A DNA stretch of 64,000 nt from Nematostella vectensis (GCF_932526225.1 NC_064038.1:16175575-16239574); one strand, 5' to 3'. Positions 45,436 to 59,000 are shown, counted from the first letter of the stretch. Notes: generated from the letters alone by a model not told the origin. Program-made: numbers and translations.

Positions 45436-45822
45436 TTTTTTTCAACTCTACTTGTTTGTCTTTGTGTTGTTCGTTAACCCTCAATACTGAGTATTCACTG
45501 GTACCTTGTTTAAGAGCATAAGCAAAAAGCTTAGAACTCCACAGGAAGCTTCCATTTATTTGTCATTTTGTCTTTATCTGAGTTCAAACTCGCCGTGATC
45601 GTATAGTGGTTAGTACATTGCGTTGTGGCCGCAATAACACAGATTCGAATCCTGGTCACAGCATTTTTTTTTTCAGCTTTACTTTTTTGTCTTCGTGTTG
45701 TTCTATAAGCCCTAATACTGAGTATGCACTCCCATCATGTTCAAAAGCATAAGCAAAAAGCTTAGAACTTCACAGGAAGCTTCAAATTATTTGTCATTTT
45801 TTCTTTATCTGAATTCAATCTC

Positions 45823-45894
45823 GCCGTGATCGTATAGTGGTTAATACTTTGCGTTGTGGCCGCAATAACCCAGGTTCGAATCCTGGTCACGGCA
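45823..45894 (+). tRNA. tRNA-His (GTG), A22/T26 class
   Basis: As 31065; anticodon at 45856-45858, 7-T terminator. Confidence 0.91.
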
Positions 45895-46052
45895 TTTTTT
45901 TCTTAACTTTACTTGTTTGTCTTCGTGTTGTTCTGTAAGCCCCAATACTGTGTATGCACTCCTATCTTGTTCAAGAGCATAAGCAAAAAGCTTAGAACTG
46001 CATAGGAAGCTTCCATTTATTTGTTATTTTTTCTTTATCTGAATTCAATCTC

Positions 46053-46124
46053 GCCGTGATCGTATAGTGGTTAATACTTTGCGTTGTGGCCGCAATAACC
46101 CAGGTTCGATTCCTGGTCACGGCA
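46053..46124 (+). tRNA. tRNA-His (GTG), A22/T26 class with T59
   Basis: As 31295; anticodon at 46086-46088, 7-T terminator. Confidence 0.91.
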
Positions 46125-46948
46125 TTTTTTTAACTTTATTTGTTTGTCTTTGTGTTGTTCTTTAAGCCCCAATACTGAGTCTGCACTCGTACCTTGTTTA
46201 AGATCATAAGCAAAAAGCTTAGAACTCCACAGGAAGCTTCCATTTATTGGTCATTTTTTCTTTATCAGAATTCAATCTCCCCGTGATCGTATAGTGGTTA
46301 GTACATTGCGTTGTGGCCGCAATAACCCAGGTTCGAGTCCTGGTCACGGCATTTTTTTTAACTTTACTTGTTTGTCTTTGTGTTGTTCTGTAAGCCCCAA
46401 TACTGAGTATGCATTCGTACCTTGTTTAAGATCATAAGCAAAAAGCTTAGAACTCCACAGGAAGCTTCCATTTATTTGTCATTTTTCTTTATCAGAATTC
46501 AATCTCCCCGTGATCGTATAGTGGTTAGTACATTGCGTTGTGGCCGCAATAACCCAGGTTCGAGTCCTGGTCACGGCATTTTTTTTAACATTACTTGTTT
46601 GTCTTCGTGTTTTTCTGTAAGACCCGGTACTGAGTATGCTCTCGTACCTTGTTCAAGAGCATAAGCAAAAAGTTTAGAACTCCTCTCTTTGTCATTTTTT
46701 TTTATCTCAAATCAATCTCGAAGTGATCGTAAACTGGTTAGTACATTGCGTTGTGGTCGCAATAACCCAGGTTCGAAACCTGGTCACGGCATATTTTTTC
46801 AACTTTACTTGTTTGTCTTCGTGTTGTTCTGTAAGCCCCAATACTGAGTATGAACTCATACCTTGTTTAAGAGCATAAGCAAAAAGCTTAGAACTCCATG
46901 GGAAGCTTCCATTTATTTGTCATTTTTTCTTTATCTGAATTCAATCTC

Positions 46949-47020
46949 GCCGTGATTGTATAGTGGTCAGTACATTGCGTTGTGGCCGCAATAACCCAGG
47001 TTCGAATCCTGGTCACGGCA
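46949..47020 (+). tRNA. tRNA-His (GTG), T9/C20a variant
   Basis: Fully paired; anticodon at 46982-46984, 9-T terminator. T stem intact, unlike 32191. Confidence 0.91.
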
Positions 47021-47411
47021 TTTTTTTTTCTTAACTTTACTTGTTTGTCTTCGTGTTGTTCTGTAAGCCCCAATACTGTGTATGCACTCCTATCTTGTTC
47101 AAGAGCATAAGCAAAAAGCTTAGAACTGCATAGGAAGCTTCCATTTATTTGTCATGTTTTTCTTTATCTGAATTCAATCTCCCCTTGATTGTATACTGGT
47201 TAGTACATTGCGTTGTTGCCGCAATAACCCAGGTTCGAATCCTAATCATTTTATTTTTTTTTCAACTTTACTTGTTTGTCTTCGTGTTGTTCTGTAAGCC
47301 CCAATACTGTGTATGCACTCCTATCTTGTTCAAGAGCATAAGCAAAAAGCTTAGAACTGCATAGGAAGCTTCAAATTATTTGTCATTTTTTCTTTATCTG
47401 AATTCAGTCTC

Positions 47412-47483
47412 GCCGTGATCGTATAGTGGTTAATACTTTGCGTTGTGGCCGCAATAACCCAGGTTCGATTCCTGGTCACGGCA
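47412..47483 (+). tRNA. tRNA-His (GTG), A22/T26 class with T59
   Basis: As 32654; anticodon at 47445-47447, 7-T terminator. Confidence 0.91.
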
Positions 47484-48307
47484 TTTTTTTAACTTTATTT
47501 GTTTGTCTTTGTGTTGTTCTTTAAGCCCCAATACTGAGTCTGCACTCGTACCTTGTTTAAGATCATAAGCAAAAAGCTTAGAACTCCACAGGAAGCTTCC
47601 ATTTATTGGTTATTTTTTCTCTATCAGAATTCAATCTCCCCGTGATAGTATAGTGGTTAGTACATTGCGTTGTGGCCGCAATAACCCAGGTTCGAGTCCT
47701 GGTCACGGCATTTTTTTTAACTTTACTTGTTTGTCTTTGTGTTGTTCTGTAAGCCCCAATACTGAGTATGCATTCGTACCTTGTTTAAGATCATAAGCAA
47801 AAAGCTTAGAACTCCACAGGAAGCTACCATTTATTGGTCATTTTTTCTTTATCAGAATTCAATCTCCCCGTGATCGTATATTGGTTAGTACATTGCGTTG
47901 TGGCCGCAATAACCCAGGTTCGAGTCCTGGTCACGGCATTTTTTTTAACATTACTTGTTTGTCTTCCTGTTTTTCTGTAAGACCCGGTACTGAGTATGCT
48001 CTCGTACCTTGTTCAAGAGCATAAGCAAAAAGTTTAGAACTCCTCTCTTTGTCATTTTTTTTATCTCAAATCAATCTAGAAGTGATCGTAAACTGGTTAG
48101 TACATTGCGTTGTGGTCGCAATAACCCAGGTTCGAAACCTGGTCACGGCATATTTTTTCAACTTTACTTGTTTGTCTTCGTGTTGTTCTGTAAGCCCCAA
48201 TACGGAGTATGAACTCATACCTTGTTTAAGAGCATAAGCAAAAAGCTTAGAACTCCATGGTAAGCTTCCATTTATTTGTCATTTTTTCTTTATCTGAATT
48301 CAATCTC

Positions 48308-48379
48308 GCCGTGATTGTATAGTGGTCAGTACATTGCGTTGTGGCCGCAATAACCCAGGTTCGAATCCTGGTCACGGCA
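48308..48379 (+). tRNA. tRNA-His (GTG), T9/C20a variant
   Basis: Fully paired; anticodon at 48341-48343, 9-T terminator followed by CTCAAC in place of CTTAAC, shared with 59897. Confidence 0.91.
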
Positions 48380-50125
48380 TTTTTTTTTCTCAACTTTACT
48401 TGTTTGTCTTCGTGTTGTTCTGTAAGCCCCAATACTGTGTATGCACTCCTAACTTGTTCAAGAGCATAAGCAAAAAGCTTAGAACTGCATAGGAAGCTTC
48501 CATTTATTTGTTATTTTTTCTTTATCTCAAATCAATCTCGGCGTGATCGTATAGTGGTTAGTAGATTGCGTTGTGGCCGCAGTAACCCAGGTTCGATTCC
48601 TGGTCACGGCATCTTTTTAACTTTATTTGTTTGTCTTTGTGTTGTTCTTTAAGCCCCAATACTGAGTCTGCACTCGTACCTTGTTTAATAGCAAAAGCAA
48701 AAAGCTTAGAACTCCACAGGAAGCTTCCATTTATTTGTCATGTTTTTCTTTATCTGAATTCAATCTCCCCTTGATTGTATACTGGTTAGTACATTGCGTT
48801 GTTGCCGCAATAACCCAGGTTCGAATCCTAATCATTTTATTTTTTTTCAACTTTACTTGTTTGTCTTTGTGTTGTTCTTTAAGCCCCAATACTGAGTCTG
48901 CACTCGTACCTTGTTTAAGAGCATAAGCAAAAAGCTTAGAAATCCACAGGAAGCTTCCATTTATTTGTCATGTTTTTCATTATCTGAATTCAATCTCCCC
49001 GTGATTGTATACTGGTTAGTACATTGCGTTGTTGCCGCAATAACCCAGGTTCGAATCCTAATCATTTCATTTTTTTTTAACTTTACTTGTTTGTCTTCGT
49101 GTTGTTCTGTAAGCCACAATACTGAGTATGAACTCGTACCTTGTTTAAGAGCATAAGCAAAAAGCTTAGAACTCCATGGGATGCTTCCATTTATTTGTCA
49201 TTTTTTTCTTTATCTGAATTCAATCTCGCCGTGATCGTATCGTGGTTAGTACATTGCGTTGTTGCCGCAATAACCCAGGTTCGAATCCTAATCATTTCAT
49301 TTTTTTTCAACTTTACTTGTTTGTCTTCGTGTTGTTCTGTAAGCCTCAATACTGAGTATGAACTCGTTCCTTGTTTAAGAGCATAAGCAAAAAGCTTAGA
49401 ACTCCATAGGAACCTTCCATTTATTTGTTATTTTTTCTTTATCTCAAATCAATCTCGGCGTGATCGTATAGTGGTTAGTAGATTGCGTTGTTGCAGCAAT
49501 AACCCAGGTTCGAGTCCTGGTCACGGCATTTTTTTTAACTTTACTTGTTTGTCTTTGTGTTGTTCTGTAAGCCCCAATACTGAGTATGCATTCGTACCTT
49601 GTTTAAGATCATAAGCAAAAAGCTTAGAACTCCACAGGAAGCTTCCATTTATTGGTCATTTTTTCTTTATCAGAATTCAATCTCCTCGTGATCGTATAGT
49701 GGTTAGTACATTGCGTTGTGGCCGCAATAACCCAGGTTCGAGTCCTGGTCACGGCATTTTTTTTAACATTACTTGTTTGTCTTCGTGTTTTTCTGTAAGA
49801 CACGGTACTGAGTATGCACTCGTACCTTGTTCAAGAGCATAAGCAAAAAGTTTAGAACTCCTCTCTTTGTCATTTTTTTTATCTCAAATCAATCTCGAAG
49901 TGATCGTAAACTGGTTAGTACATTGCGTTGTGGTCGCAATAACCCACGTTCGAAACCTGGTCACGGCATATTTTTTCAACTTTACTTGTTTGTCTTCGTG
50001 TTGTTCTGTAAGCCCCAATACTGAGTATGAACTCATACCTTGTTTAAGAGCATAAGCAAAAAGCTTAGAACTCCATGGGAAGCTTCCATTTATTTGTCAT
50101 TTTTTCTTTATCTGAATTCAATCTC

Positions 50126-50197
50126 GCCGTGATCGTATAGTGGTCAGTACATTGCGTTGTGGCCGCAATAACCCAGGTTCGAATCCTGGTCACGGCA
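50126..50197 (+). tRNA. tRNA-His (GTG), C20a variant
   Basis: Fully paired; anticodon at 50159-50161, 7-T terminator. Confidence 0.93.
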
Positions 50198-51253
50198 TTT
50201 TTTTCTTAACTTTACTTGTTTGTCTTCGTGTTGTTCTGTAAGCCCCAATACTGTGTATGCACTCCTATCTTGTTCAAGAGCATAAGCAAAAAGCTTAGAA
50301 CTGCATAGGAAGCTTCCATTTATTTGTTATTTTTTCATTATCTCAAATCAATCTCGGCGTGATCGTGTAGTGGTTAGTAGATTGCGTTGTGGCCGCAGTA
50401 ACCCAGGTTCGATTCCTGGTCACGGCATCTTTTTAACTTTATTTGTTTGTCTTTGTGTTGTTCTTTAAGCCCCAATACTGAGTCTGCACTCGTACCTTGT
50501 TTAATAGCAAAAGCAAAAAGCTTAGAACTCCACAGGAAGCTTCCATTTATTTGTCATGTTTTTCTTTATCTGAATTCAATCTCCCCTTGATTGTATACTG
50601 GTTAGTACATTGCGTTGTGGCCGCAATAACCCAGGTTCGAGTCCTGGTCACGGCATTTTTTTTAACTTTACTTGTTTGTCTTTGTGTTGTTCTGTAAGCC
50701 CCAATACTGAGTATGCATTCGTACCTTGTTTAAGATCATAAGCAAAAAGCTTAGAACTCCACAGGAAGCTTCCATTGATTGGTCAGTTTTTCTTAATCAG
50801 AATTCAATCTCCCCGTGATCGTATAGTTGTTAGTACATTGCGTTGTGGCCGCAATAACCCAGGTTCGAGTCCTGGTCACGGCATTTTTTTTAACATTACT
50901 TGTTTGTCTTCGTGTTTTTCTGTAAGACCCGGTACTGAGTATGCACTCGTACCTTGTTCAAGAGCATAAGCAAAAAGTTTAGAACTCCTCTCGTTGTCAT
51001 TTTTTTTATCTCAAATCAATCTCGAAGTGATCGTAAACTGGTTAGTACATTGCGTTGTGGTCGCAATAACCCAGGTTCGAAACCTGGTCACGGCATATTT
51101 TTTTCAACTTTACTTGTTTGTCTTCGTGTTGTTCTGTAAGCCCCAATACTGAGTATGAACTCATACCTTGTTTAAGAGCATAAGCAAAAAGCTTAGAACT
51201 CCATGGGAAGCTTCCATTTATTTGTCATTTTTTCTTTATCTGAATTCAATCTC

Positions 51254-51325
51254 GCCGTGATCGTATAGTGGTCAGTACATTGCGTTGTGGCCGCAATAAC
51301 CCAGGTTCGAATCCTGGTCACGGCA
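51254..51325 (+). tRNA. tRNA-His (GTG), C20a variant
   Basis: Fully paired; anticodon at 51287-51289, 8-T terminator. Confidence 0.93.
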
Positions 51326-52173
51326 TTTTTTTTCTTAACTTTACTTGTTTGTCTTCGTGTTGTTCTGTAAGCCCCAATACTGTGTATGCACTCCTATCTT
51401 GTTCAAGAGCATAAGCAAAAATCTTAGAACTGCATAGGAAGCTTCCATTTATTTGTTATTTTTTCTTTATCTCAAATCAATCTCGGCGTGATCGTATAGT
51501 GGTTAGTAGATTGCGTTGTGACCGCAGTAACCCAGGTTCGATTCCTGGTCACGGCATCTTTTTAACTTTATTTGTTTGTCTTTGTGTTGTTCTTTAAGCC
51601 CCAATACTGAGTCTGCACTCGTACCTTGTTTAATAGCAAAAGCAAAAAGCTTAGAACTCCACAGGAAGCTTCCATTTATTTATCAGGTTTTCTTTGTCTC
51701 AAATCATCCTCGCCGTGATGGTATAGTGGTTAGTACATTGCGTTGTGGCCGCAATAACCCAGGTTCGAATCCTAATCATTTTATTTTTTTTTCAACTTAA
51801 CTTGTTTGGCTTTGTGTTGTTCTTTAAGCCCCAATACTCAGTCTGCACTCGTACCTTGTTTAAGAGCATAAGCAAAAAGCTTAGAAATCCACAGGAAGCT
51901 TCCATTTATTTGTCATGTTTTTCTTTATCTGAATTCAATCTCCCCGTGATTGTATACTGGTTAGTACATTGCGTTGTTGCCGCAATAACCCAGGTTCGAA
52001 TCCTAATCATTTCATTTTTTTTTCAACTTTACTTGTTTGTCTTCGTGTTGTTCTGTAAGCCACAATACTGAGTATGAACTCGTACCTTGTTTAAGAGCAT
52101 AAGCAAAAAGCTTAGAACTCCATGGGATGCTTCCATTTATTTGTCATTTTTTTCTTTATCTGAATTCAATCTC

Positions 52174-52245
52174 GCCGTGATCGTATTGTGGTTAGTACAT
52201 TGCGTTGTGGCCGCAATAACCCAGGTTCGAATCCTGGTCACGGCA
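52174..52245 (+). tRNA. tRNA-His (GTG), T14 variant
   Basis: Stems intact, T14; anticodon at 52207-52209; interrupted terminator. Confidence 0.83.
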
Positions 52246-53320
52246 TTTCTTTTCTTAACTTTACTTGTTTGTCTTCGTGTTGTTCTGTAAGCCCCAATAC
52301 TGCGTATGCACTCCTATCTTGTTCAAGAGCATAAGCAAAAATCTTAGAACTCCATAGGAAGCTTCCATTTATTTGTTATTTTTTCTTTATCTCAAATCAA
52401 TCTCGGCGTGATCGTATAGTGGTTAGTAGATTGCGTTGTGGCAGCAGTAACCCAGGTTCGATTCCTGGTCACGGCATTTTTTTAACTTTATTTGTTTGTC
52501 TTTGTGTTGTTCTTTAAGCCCTAATACTGAGTCTGCACTCGGACCTTGTTTAATAGCAAAAGCAAAAAGCTTAGAACTCCACAGGAAGCTTCCATTTATT
52601 TGTCAGTTTTTCTTTGTCTCAAATCACTCTCGCCGAGATTGTACACTTGTTAGTACATTTCGTTGTGGCCAAAATAACACAGGTTTGAATTCTGGCCATG
52701 TCATTTATTTTCAACTTTACTTGTTTGTCCTTGTGTTGTTCTTTAAGCCCCAATACTGAGTTTGCACTCCTATCTTGTTCAAGAGCATAAGCGAAAAGCT
52801 TAGAACTCCACAGGAAGCTTCCATTTATTTGTTATTTTTTCTTTATCTGAATTCAATCTCGCCGTGATCGTATAGTGGTAAGTACATTGCGTTGTGGCCG
52901 CAATAACCCAGGTCCGAATCCTGGTCACGGCATTTTTTTTTCAACTTTACTTGTTTGTCTTCTTGTTGTTCTGTAAGCCCCGATACTGAGTATGCACTCG
53001 TACGTTGTTTAAGAGCATAAGCAAAAAGCTTAGAACTCCACAGGAAGCTTCCATTTATTTGTCATTTTTTCTTTATATGAAATCAATCTCGCCGTGATCG
53101 TATAGTGGTTAGAACATTGCGTTGTGGCCGCAATAACACAGGTTCGAATCCTGGTCACGGCATTTTTTTTTCAACTTTACTTGATTGTCTTCGTGTTGTT
53201 CTGTAAGCCCCGATTCTGAGTCTGCAATCCTATCTTGTTCAAGAGCATAAGCAAAAAGCTTAGAACTCCACAGGAAGCTTCCATTTATTTGTCATTTTTT
53301 CTTTATCTGAATTCAATCTC

Positions 53321-53381
53321 CCCGTGATTGGTACATTGCGTTGTGGCCGCAATAATCCAGGTTCGAATCCTGGTCACGGCA
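53321..53381 (+). pseudogene. D-arm-deleted tRNA-His copy
   Basis: Same 11-nt deletion; member of the first 3642-bp block. Confidence 0.85.
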
Positions 53382-53768
53382 TTTTTTTCAACTCTACTTG
53401 TTTGTCTTTGTGTTGTTCGTTAACCCTCAATACTGAGTATTCACTGGTACCTTGTTTAAGAGCATAAGCAAAAAGCTTAGAACTCCACAGGAAGCTTCCA
53501 TTTATTTGTCATTTTGTCTTTATCTGAGTTCAAACTCGCCGTGATCGTATAGTGGTTAGTACATTGCGTTGTGGCCGCAATAACACAGATTCGAATCCTG
53601 GTCACAGCATTTTTTTTTTCAGCTTTACTTTTTTGTCTTCGTGTTGTTCTATAAGCCCTAATACTGAGTATGCACTCCCATCATGTTCAAAAGCATAAGC
53701 AAAAAGCTTAGAACTTCACAGGAAGCTTCAAATTATTTGTCATTTTTTCTTTATCTGAATTCAATCTC

Positions 53769-53840
53769 GCCGTGATCGTATAGTGGTTAATACTTTGCGT
53801 TGTGGCCGCAATAACCCAGGTTCGAATCCTGGTCACGGCA
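53769..53840 (+). tRNA. tRNA-His (GTG), A22/T26 class
   Basis: As 31065; anticodon at 53802-53804, 7-T terminator. Confidence 0.91.
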
Positions 53841-53998
53841 TTTTTTTCTTAACTTTACTTGTTTGTCTTCGTGTTGTTCTGTAAGCCCCAATACTGTGTA
53901 TGCACTCCTATCTTGTTCAAGAGCATAAGCAAAAAGCTTAGAACTGCATAGGAAGCTTCCATTTATTTGTTATTTTTTCTTTATCTGAATTCAATCTC

Positions 53999-54070
53999 GC
54001 CGTGATCGTATAGTGGTTAATACTTTGCGTTGTGGCCGCAATAACCCAGGTTCGATTCCTGGTCACGGCA
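53999..54070 (+). tRNA. tRNA-His (GTG), A22/T26 class with T59
   Basis: As 31295; anticodon at 54032-54034, 7-T terminator. Confidence 0.91.
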
Positions 54071-54895
54071 TTTTTTTAACTTTATTTGTTTGTCTTTGTG
54101 TTGTTCTTTAAGCCCCAATACTGAGTCTGCACTCGTACCTTGTTTAAGATCATAAGCAAAAAGCTTAGAACTCCACAGGAAGCTTCCATTTATTGGTCAT
54201 TTTTTCTTTATCAGAATTCAATCTCCCCGTGATCGTATAGTGGTTAGTACATTGCGTTGTGGCCGCAATAACCCAGGTTCGAGTCCTGGTCACGGCATTT
54301 TTTTTAACTTTACTTGTTTGTCTTTGTGTTGTTCTGTAAGCCCCAATACTGAGTCTGCACTCGTACCTTGTTTAAGATCATAAGCAAAAAGCTTAGAACT
54401 CCACAGGAAGCTTCCATTGATTGGTCAGTTTTTCTTAATCAGAATTCAATCTCCCCGTGATCGTATAGTTGTTAGTACATTGCGTTGTGGCCGCAATAAC
54501 CCAGGTTCGAGTCCTGGTCACGGCATTTTTTTTAACATTACTTGTTTGTCTTCGTGTTTTTCTGTAAGACCCGGTACTGAGTATGCACTCGTACCTTGTT
54601 CAAGAGCATAAGCAAAAAGTTTAGAACTCCTCTCGTTGTCATTTTTTTTATCTCAAATCAATCTCGAAGTGATCGTAAACTGGTTAGTACATTGCGTTGT
54701 GGTCGCAATAACCCAGGTTCGAAACCTGGTCACGGCATATTTTTTTCAACTTTACTTGTTTGTCTTCGTGTTGTTCTGTAAGCCCCAATACTGAGTATGA
54801 ACTCATACCTTGTTTAAGAGCATAAGCAAAAAGCTTAGAACTCCATGGGAAGCTTCCATTTATTTGTCATTTTTTCTTTATCTGAATTCAATCTC

Positions 54896-54967
54896 GCCGT
54901 GATCGTATAGTGGTCAGTACATTGCGTTGTGGCCGCAATAACCCAGGTTCGAATCCTGGTCACGGCA
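54896..54967 (+). tRNA. tRNA-His (GTG), C20a variant
   Basis: Fully paired; anticodon at 54929-54931, 8-T terminator. Confidence 0.93.
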
Positions 54968-55815
54968 TTTTTTTTCTTAACTTTACTTGTTTGTCTTCGT
55001 GTTGTTCTGTAAGCCCCAATACTGTGTATGCACTCCTATGTTGTTCAAGAGCATAAGCAAAAATCTTAGAACTGCATAGGAAGCTTCCATTTATTTGTTA
55101 TTTTTTCTTTATCTCAAATCAATCTCGGCGTGATCGTATAGTGGTTAGTAGATTGCGTTGTGACCGCAGTAACCCAGGTTCGATTCCTGGTCACGGCATC
55201 TTTTTAACTTTATTTGTTTGTCTTTGTGTTGTTCTTTAAGCCCCAATACTGAGTCTGCACTCGTACCTTGTTTAATAGCAAAAGCAAAAAGCTTAGAACT
55301 CCACAGGAAGCTTCCATTTATTTATCAGGTTTTCTTTGTCTCAAATCATCCTCGCCGTGATGGTATAGTGGTTAGTACATTGCGTTGTGGCCGCAATAAC
55401 CCAGGTTCGAATCCTAATCATTTTATTTTTTTTTCAACTTAACTTGTTTGGCTTTGTGTTGTTCTTTAAGCCCCAATACTCAGTCTGCACTCGTACCTTG
55501 TTTAAGAGCATAAGCAAAAAGCTTAGAAATCCACAGGAAGCTTCCATTTATTTGTCATGTTTTTCTTTATCTGAATTCAATCTCCCCGTGATTGTATACT
55601 GGTTAGTACATTGCGTTGTTGCCGCAATAACCCAGGTTCGAATCCTAATCATTTCATTTTTTTTTCAACTTTACTTGTTTGTCTTCGTGTTGTTCTGTAA
55701 GCCACAATACTGAGTATGAACTCGTACCTTGTTTAAGAGCATAAGCAAAAAGCTTAGAACTCCATGGGATGCTTCCATTTATTTGTCATTTTTTTCTTTA
55801 TCTGAATTCAATCTC

Positions 55816-55887
55816 GCCGTGATCGTATTGTGGTTAGTACATTGCGTTGTGGCCGCAATAACCCAGGTTCGAATCCTGGTCACGGCA
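55816..55887 (+). tRNA. tRNA-His (GTG), T14 variant
   Basis: Stems intact, T14; anticodon at 55849-55851; interrupted terminator. Confidence 0.83.
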
Positions 55888-56962
55888 TTTCTTTTCTTAA
55901 CTTTACTTGTTTGTCTTCGTGTTGTTCTGTAAGCCCCAATACTGCGTATGCACTCCTATCTTGTTCAAGAGCATAAGCAAAAATCTTAGAACTCCATAGG
56001 AAGCTTCCATTTATTTGTTATTTTTTCTTTATCTCAAATCAATCTCGGCGTGATCGTATAGTGGTTAGTAGATTGCGTTGTGGCAGCAGTAACCCAGGTT
56101 CGATTCCTGGTCACGGCATTTTTTTAACTTTATTTGTTTGTCTTTGTGTTGTTCTTTAAGCCCTAATACTGAGTCTGCACTCGGACCTTGTTTAATAGCA
56201 AAAGCAAAAAGCTTAGAACTCCACAGGAAGCTTCCATTTATTTGTCAGTTTTTCTTTGTCTCAAATCACTCTCGCCGAGATTGTACACTTGTTAGTACAT
56301 TTCGTTGTGGCCAAAATAACACAGGTTTGAATTCTGGCCATGTCATTTATTTTCAACTTTACTTGTTTGTCCTTGTGTTGTTCTTTAAGCCCCAATACTG
56401 AGTTTGCACTCCTATCTTGTTCAAGAGCATAAGCGAAAAGCTTAGAACTCCACAGGAAGCTTCCATTTATTTGTTATTTTTTCTTTATCTGAATTCAATC
56501 TCGCCGTGATCGTATAGTGGTAAGTACATTGCGTTGTGGCCGCAATAACCCAGGTCCGAATCCTGGTCACGGCATTTTTTTTTCAACTTTACTTGTTTGT
56601 CTTCTTGTTGTTCTGTAAGCCCCGATACTGAGTATGCACTCGTACGTTGTTTAAGAGCATAAGCAAAAAGCTTAGAACTCCACAGGAAGCTTCCATTTAT
56701 TTGTCATTTTTTCTTTATATGAAATCAATCTCGCCGTGATCGTATAGTGGTTAGAACATTGCGTTGTGGCCGCAATAACACAGGTTCGAATCCTGGTCAC
56801 GGCATTTTTTTTTCAACTTTACTTGATTGTCTTCGTGTTGTTCTGTAAGCCCCGATTCTGAGTCTGCAATCCTATCTTGTTCAAGAGCATAAGCAAAAAG
56901 CTTAGAACTCCACAGGAAGCTTCCATTTATTTGTCATTTTTTCTTTATCTGAATTCAATCTC

Positions 56963-57023
56963 CCCGTGATTGGTACATTGCGTTGTGGCCGCAATAATCC
57001 AGGTTCGAATCCTGGTCACGGCA
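56963..57023 (+). pseudogene. D-arm-deleted tRNA-His copy
   Basis: Same 11-nt deletion; member of the second 3642-bp block. Confidence 0.85.
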
Positions 57024-57410
57024 TTTTTTTCAACTCTACTTGTTTGTCTTTGTGTTGTTCGTTAACCCTCAATACTGAGTATTCACTGGTACCTTGTTTA
57101 AGAGCATAAGCAAAAAGCTTAGAACTCCACAGGAAGCTTCCATTTATTTGTCATTTTGTCTTTATCTGAGTTCAAACTCGCCGTGATCGTATAGTGGTTA
57201 GTACATTGCGTTGTGGCCGCAATAACACAGATTCGAATCCTGGTCACAGCATTTTTTTTTTCAGCTTTACTTTTTTGTCTTCGTGTTGTTCTATAAGCCC
57301 TAATACTGAGTATGCACTCCCATCATGTTCAAAAGCATAAGCAAAAAGCTTAGAACTTCACAGGAAGCTTCAAATTATTTGTCATTTTTTCTTTATCTGA
57401 ATTCAATCTC

Positions 57411-57482
57411 GCCGTGATCGTATAGTGGTTAATACTTTGCGTTGTGGCCGCAATAACCCAGGTTCGAATCCTGGTCACGGCA
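57411..57482 (+). tRNA. tRNA-His (GTG), A22/T26 class
   Basis: As 31065; anticodon at 57444-57446, 7-T terminator. Confidence 0.91.
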
Positions 57483-57640
57483 TTTTTTTCTTAACTTTAC
57501 TTGTTTGTCTTCGTGTTGTTCTGTAAGCCCCAATACTGTGTATGCACTCCTATCTTGTTCAAGAGCATAAGCAAAAAGCTTAGAACTGCATAGGAAGCTT
57601 CCATTTATTTGTTATTTTTTCTTTATCTGAATTCAATCTC

Positions 57641-57712
57641 GCCGTGATCGTATAGTGGTTAATACTTTGCGTTGTGGCCGCAATAACCCAGGTTCGATTC
57701 CTGGTCACGGCA
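57641..57712 (+). tRNA. tRNA-His (GTG), A22/T26 class with T59
   Basis: As 31295; anticodon at 57674-57676, 7-T terminator. Confidence 0.91.
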
Positions 57713-58537
57713 TTTTTTTAACTTTATTTGTTTGTCTTTGTGTTGTTCTTTAAGCCCCAATACTGAGTCTGCACTCGTACCTTGTTTAAGATCATAAGCA
57801 AAAAGCTTAGAACTCCACAGGAAGCTTCCATTTATTGGTCATTTTTTCTTTATCAGAATTCAATCTCCCCGTGATCGTATAGTGGTTAGTACATTGCGTT
57901 GTGGCCGCAATAACCCAGGTTCGAGTCCTGGTCACGGCATTTTTTTTAACTTTACTTGTTTGTCTTTGTGTTGTTCTGTAAGCCCCAATACTGAGTCTGC
58001 ACTCGTACCTTGTTTAAGATCATAAGCAAAAAGCTTAGAACTCCACAGGAAGCTTCCATTTATTGGTCATTTTTTCTTTATCAGAATTCAATCTCCCCGT
58101 GATCGTATAGTGGTTAGTACATTGCGTTGTGGCCGCAATAACCCAGGTTCGAGTCCTGGTCACGGCATTTTTTTTAACATTACTTGTTTGTCTTCGTGTT
58201 TTTCTGTAAGACCCGGTACTGAGTATGCTCTCGTACCTTGTTCAAGAGCATAAGCAAAAAGTTTAGAACTCCTCTCTTTGTCATTTTTTTTTATCTCAAA
58301 TCAATCTCGAAGTGATCGTAAACTGGTTAGTACATTGCGTTGTGGTCGCAATAACCCAGGTTCGAAACCTGGTCACGGCATATTTTTTCAACTTTACTTG
58401 TTTGTCTTCGTGTTGTTCTGTAAGCCCCAATACTGAGTATGAACTCATACCTTGTTTAAGAGCATAAGCAAAAAGCTTAGAACTCCATGGGAAGCTTCCA
58501 TTTATTTGTCATTTTTTCTTTATCTGAATTCAATCTC

Positions 58538-58609
58538 GCCGTGATTGTATAGTGGTCAGTACATTGCGTTGTGGCCGCAATAACCCAGGTTCGAATCCTG
58601 GTCACGGCA
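58538..58609 (+). tRNA. tRNA-His (GTG), T9/C20a variant
   Basis: Fully paired; anticodon at 58571-58573, 9-T terminator. Confidence 0.91.
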
Positions 58610-59000
58610 TTTTTTTTTCTTAACTTTACTTGTTTGTCTTCGTGTTGTTCTGTAAGCCCCAATACTGTGTATGCACTCCTATCTTGTTCAAGAGCATAAG
58701 CAAAAAGCTTAGAACTGCATAGGAAGCTTCCATTTATTTGTCATGTTTTTCTTTATCTGAATTCAATCTCCCCTTGATTGTATACTGGTTAGTACATTGC
58801 GTTGTTGCCGCAATAACCCAGGTTCGAATCCTAATCATTTTATTTTTTTTTCAACTTTACTTGTTTGTCTTCGTGTTGTTCTGTAAGCCCCAATACTGTG
58901 TATGCACTCCTATCTTGTTCAAGAGCATAAGCAAAAAGCTTAGAACTGCATAGGAAGCTTCAAATTATTTGTCATTTTTTCTTTATCTGAATTCAGTCTC

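Larger units (their letters stand above)
39692..48300 (+). repeat. ~8.4-kb block repeating 24932-33550
   Basis: About 37 units match in order at offset 14758-14760 bp. The block begins directly after the rearranged copy at 39465, suggesting a shared breakpoint. Confidence 0.88.
48998..54300 (+). repeat. ~5.3-kb block repeating 41052-46354
   Basis: Unit order and rare marks (GTGTAGTGG at 42410 and 50356; chimeras 42638 and 50584) match at offset 7946 bp. Confidence 0.88.
50812..58095 (+). repeat. Two adjacent 16-unit blocks of 3642 bp
   Basis: 50812-54453 and 54454-58095 match unit for unit. Shared private marks include GTGACCGCAG (51485, 55127) and TTTCGTTGTGG (52632, 56274), so the duplication is among the youngest here. 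Confidence 0.9.
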
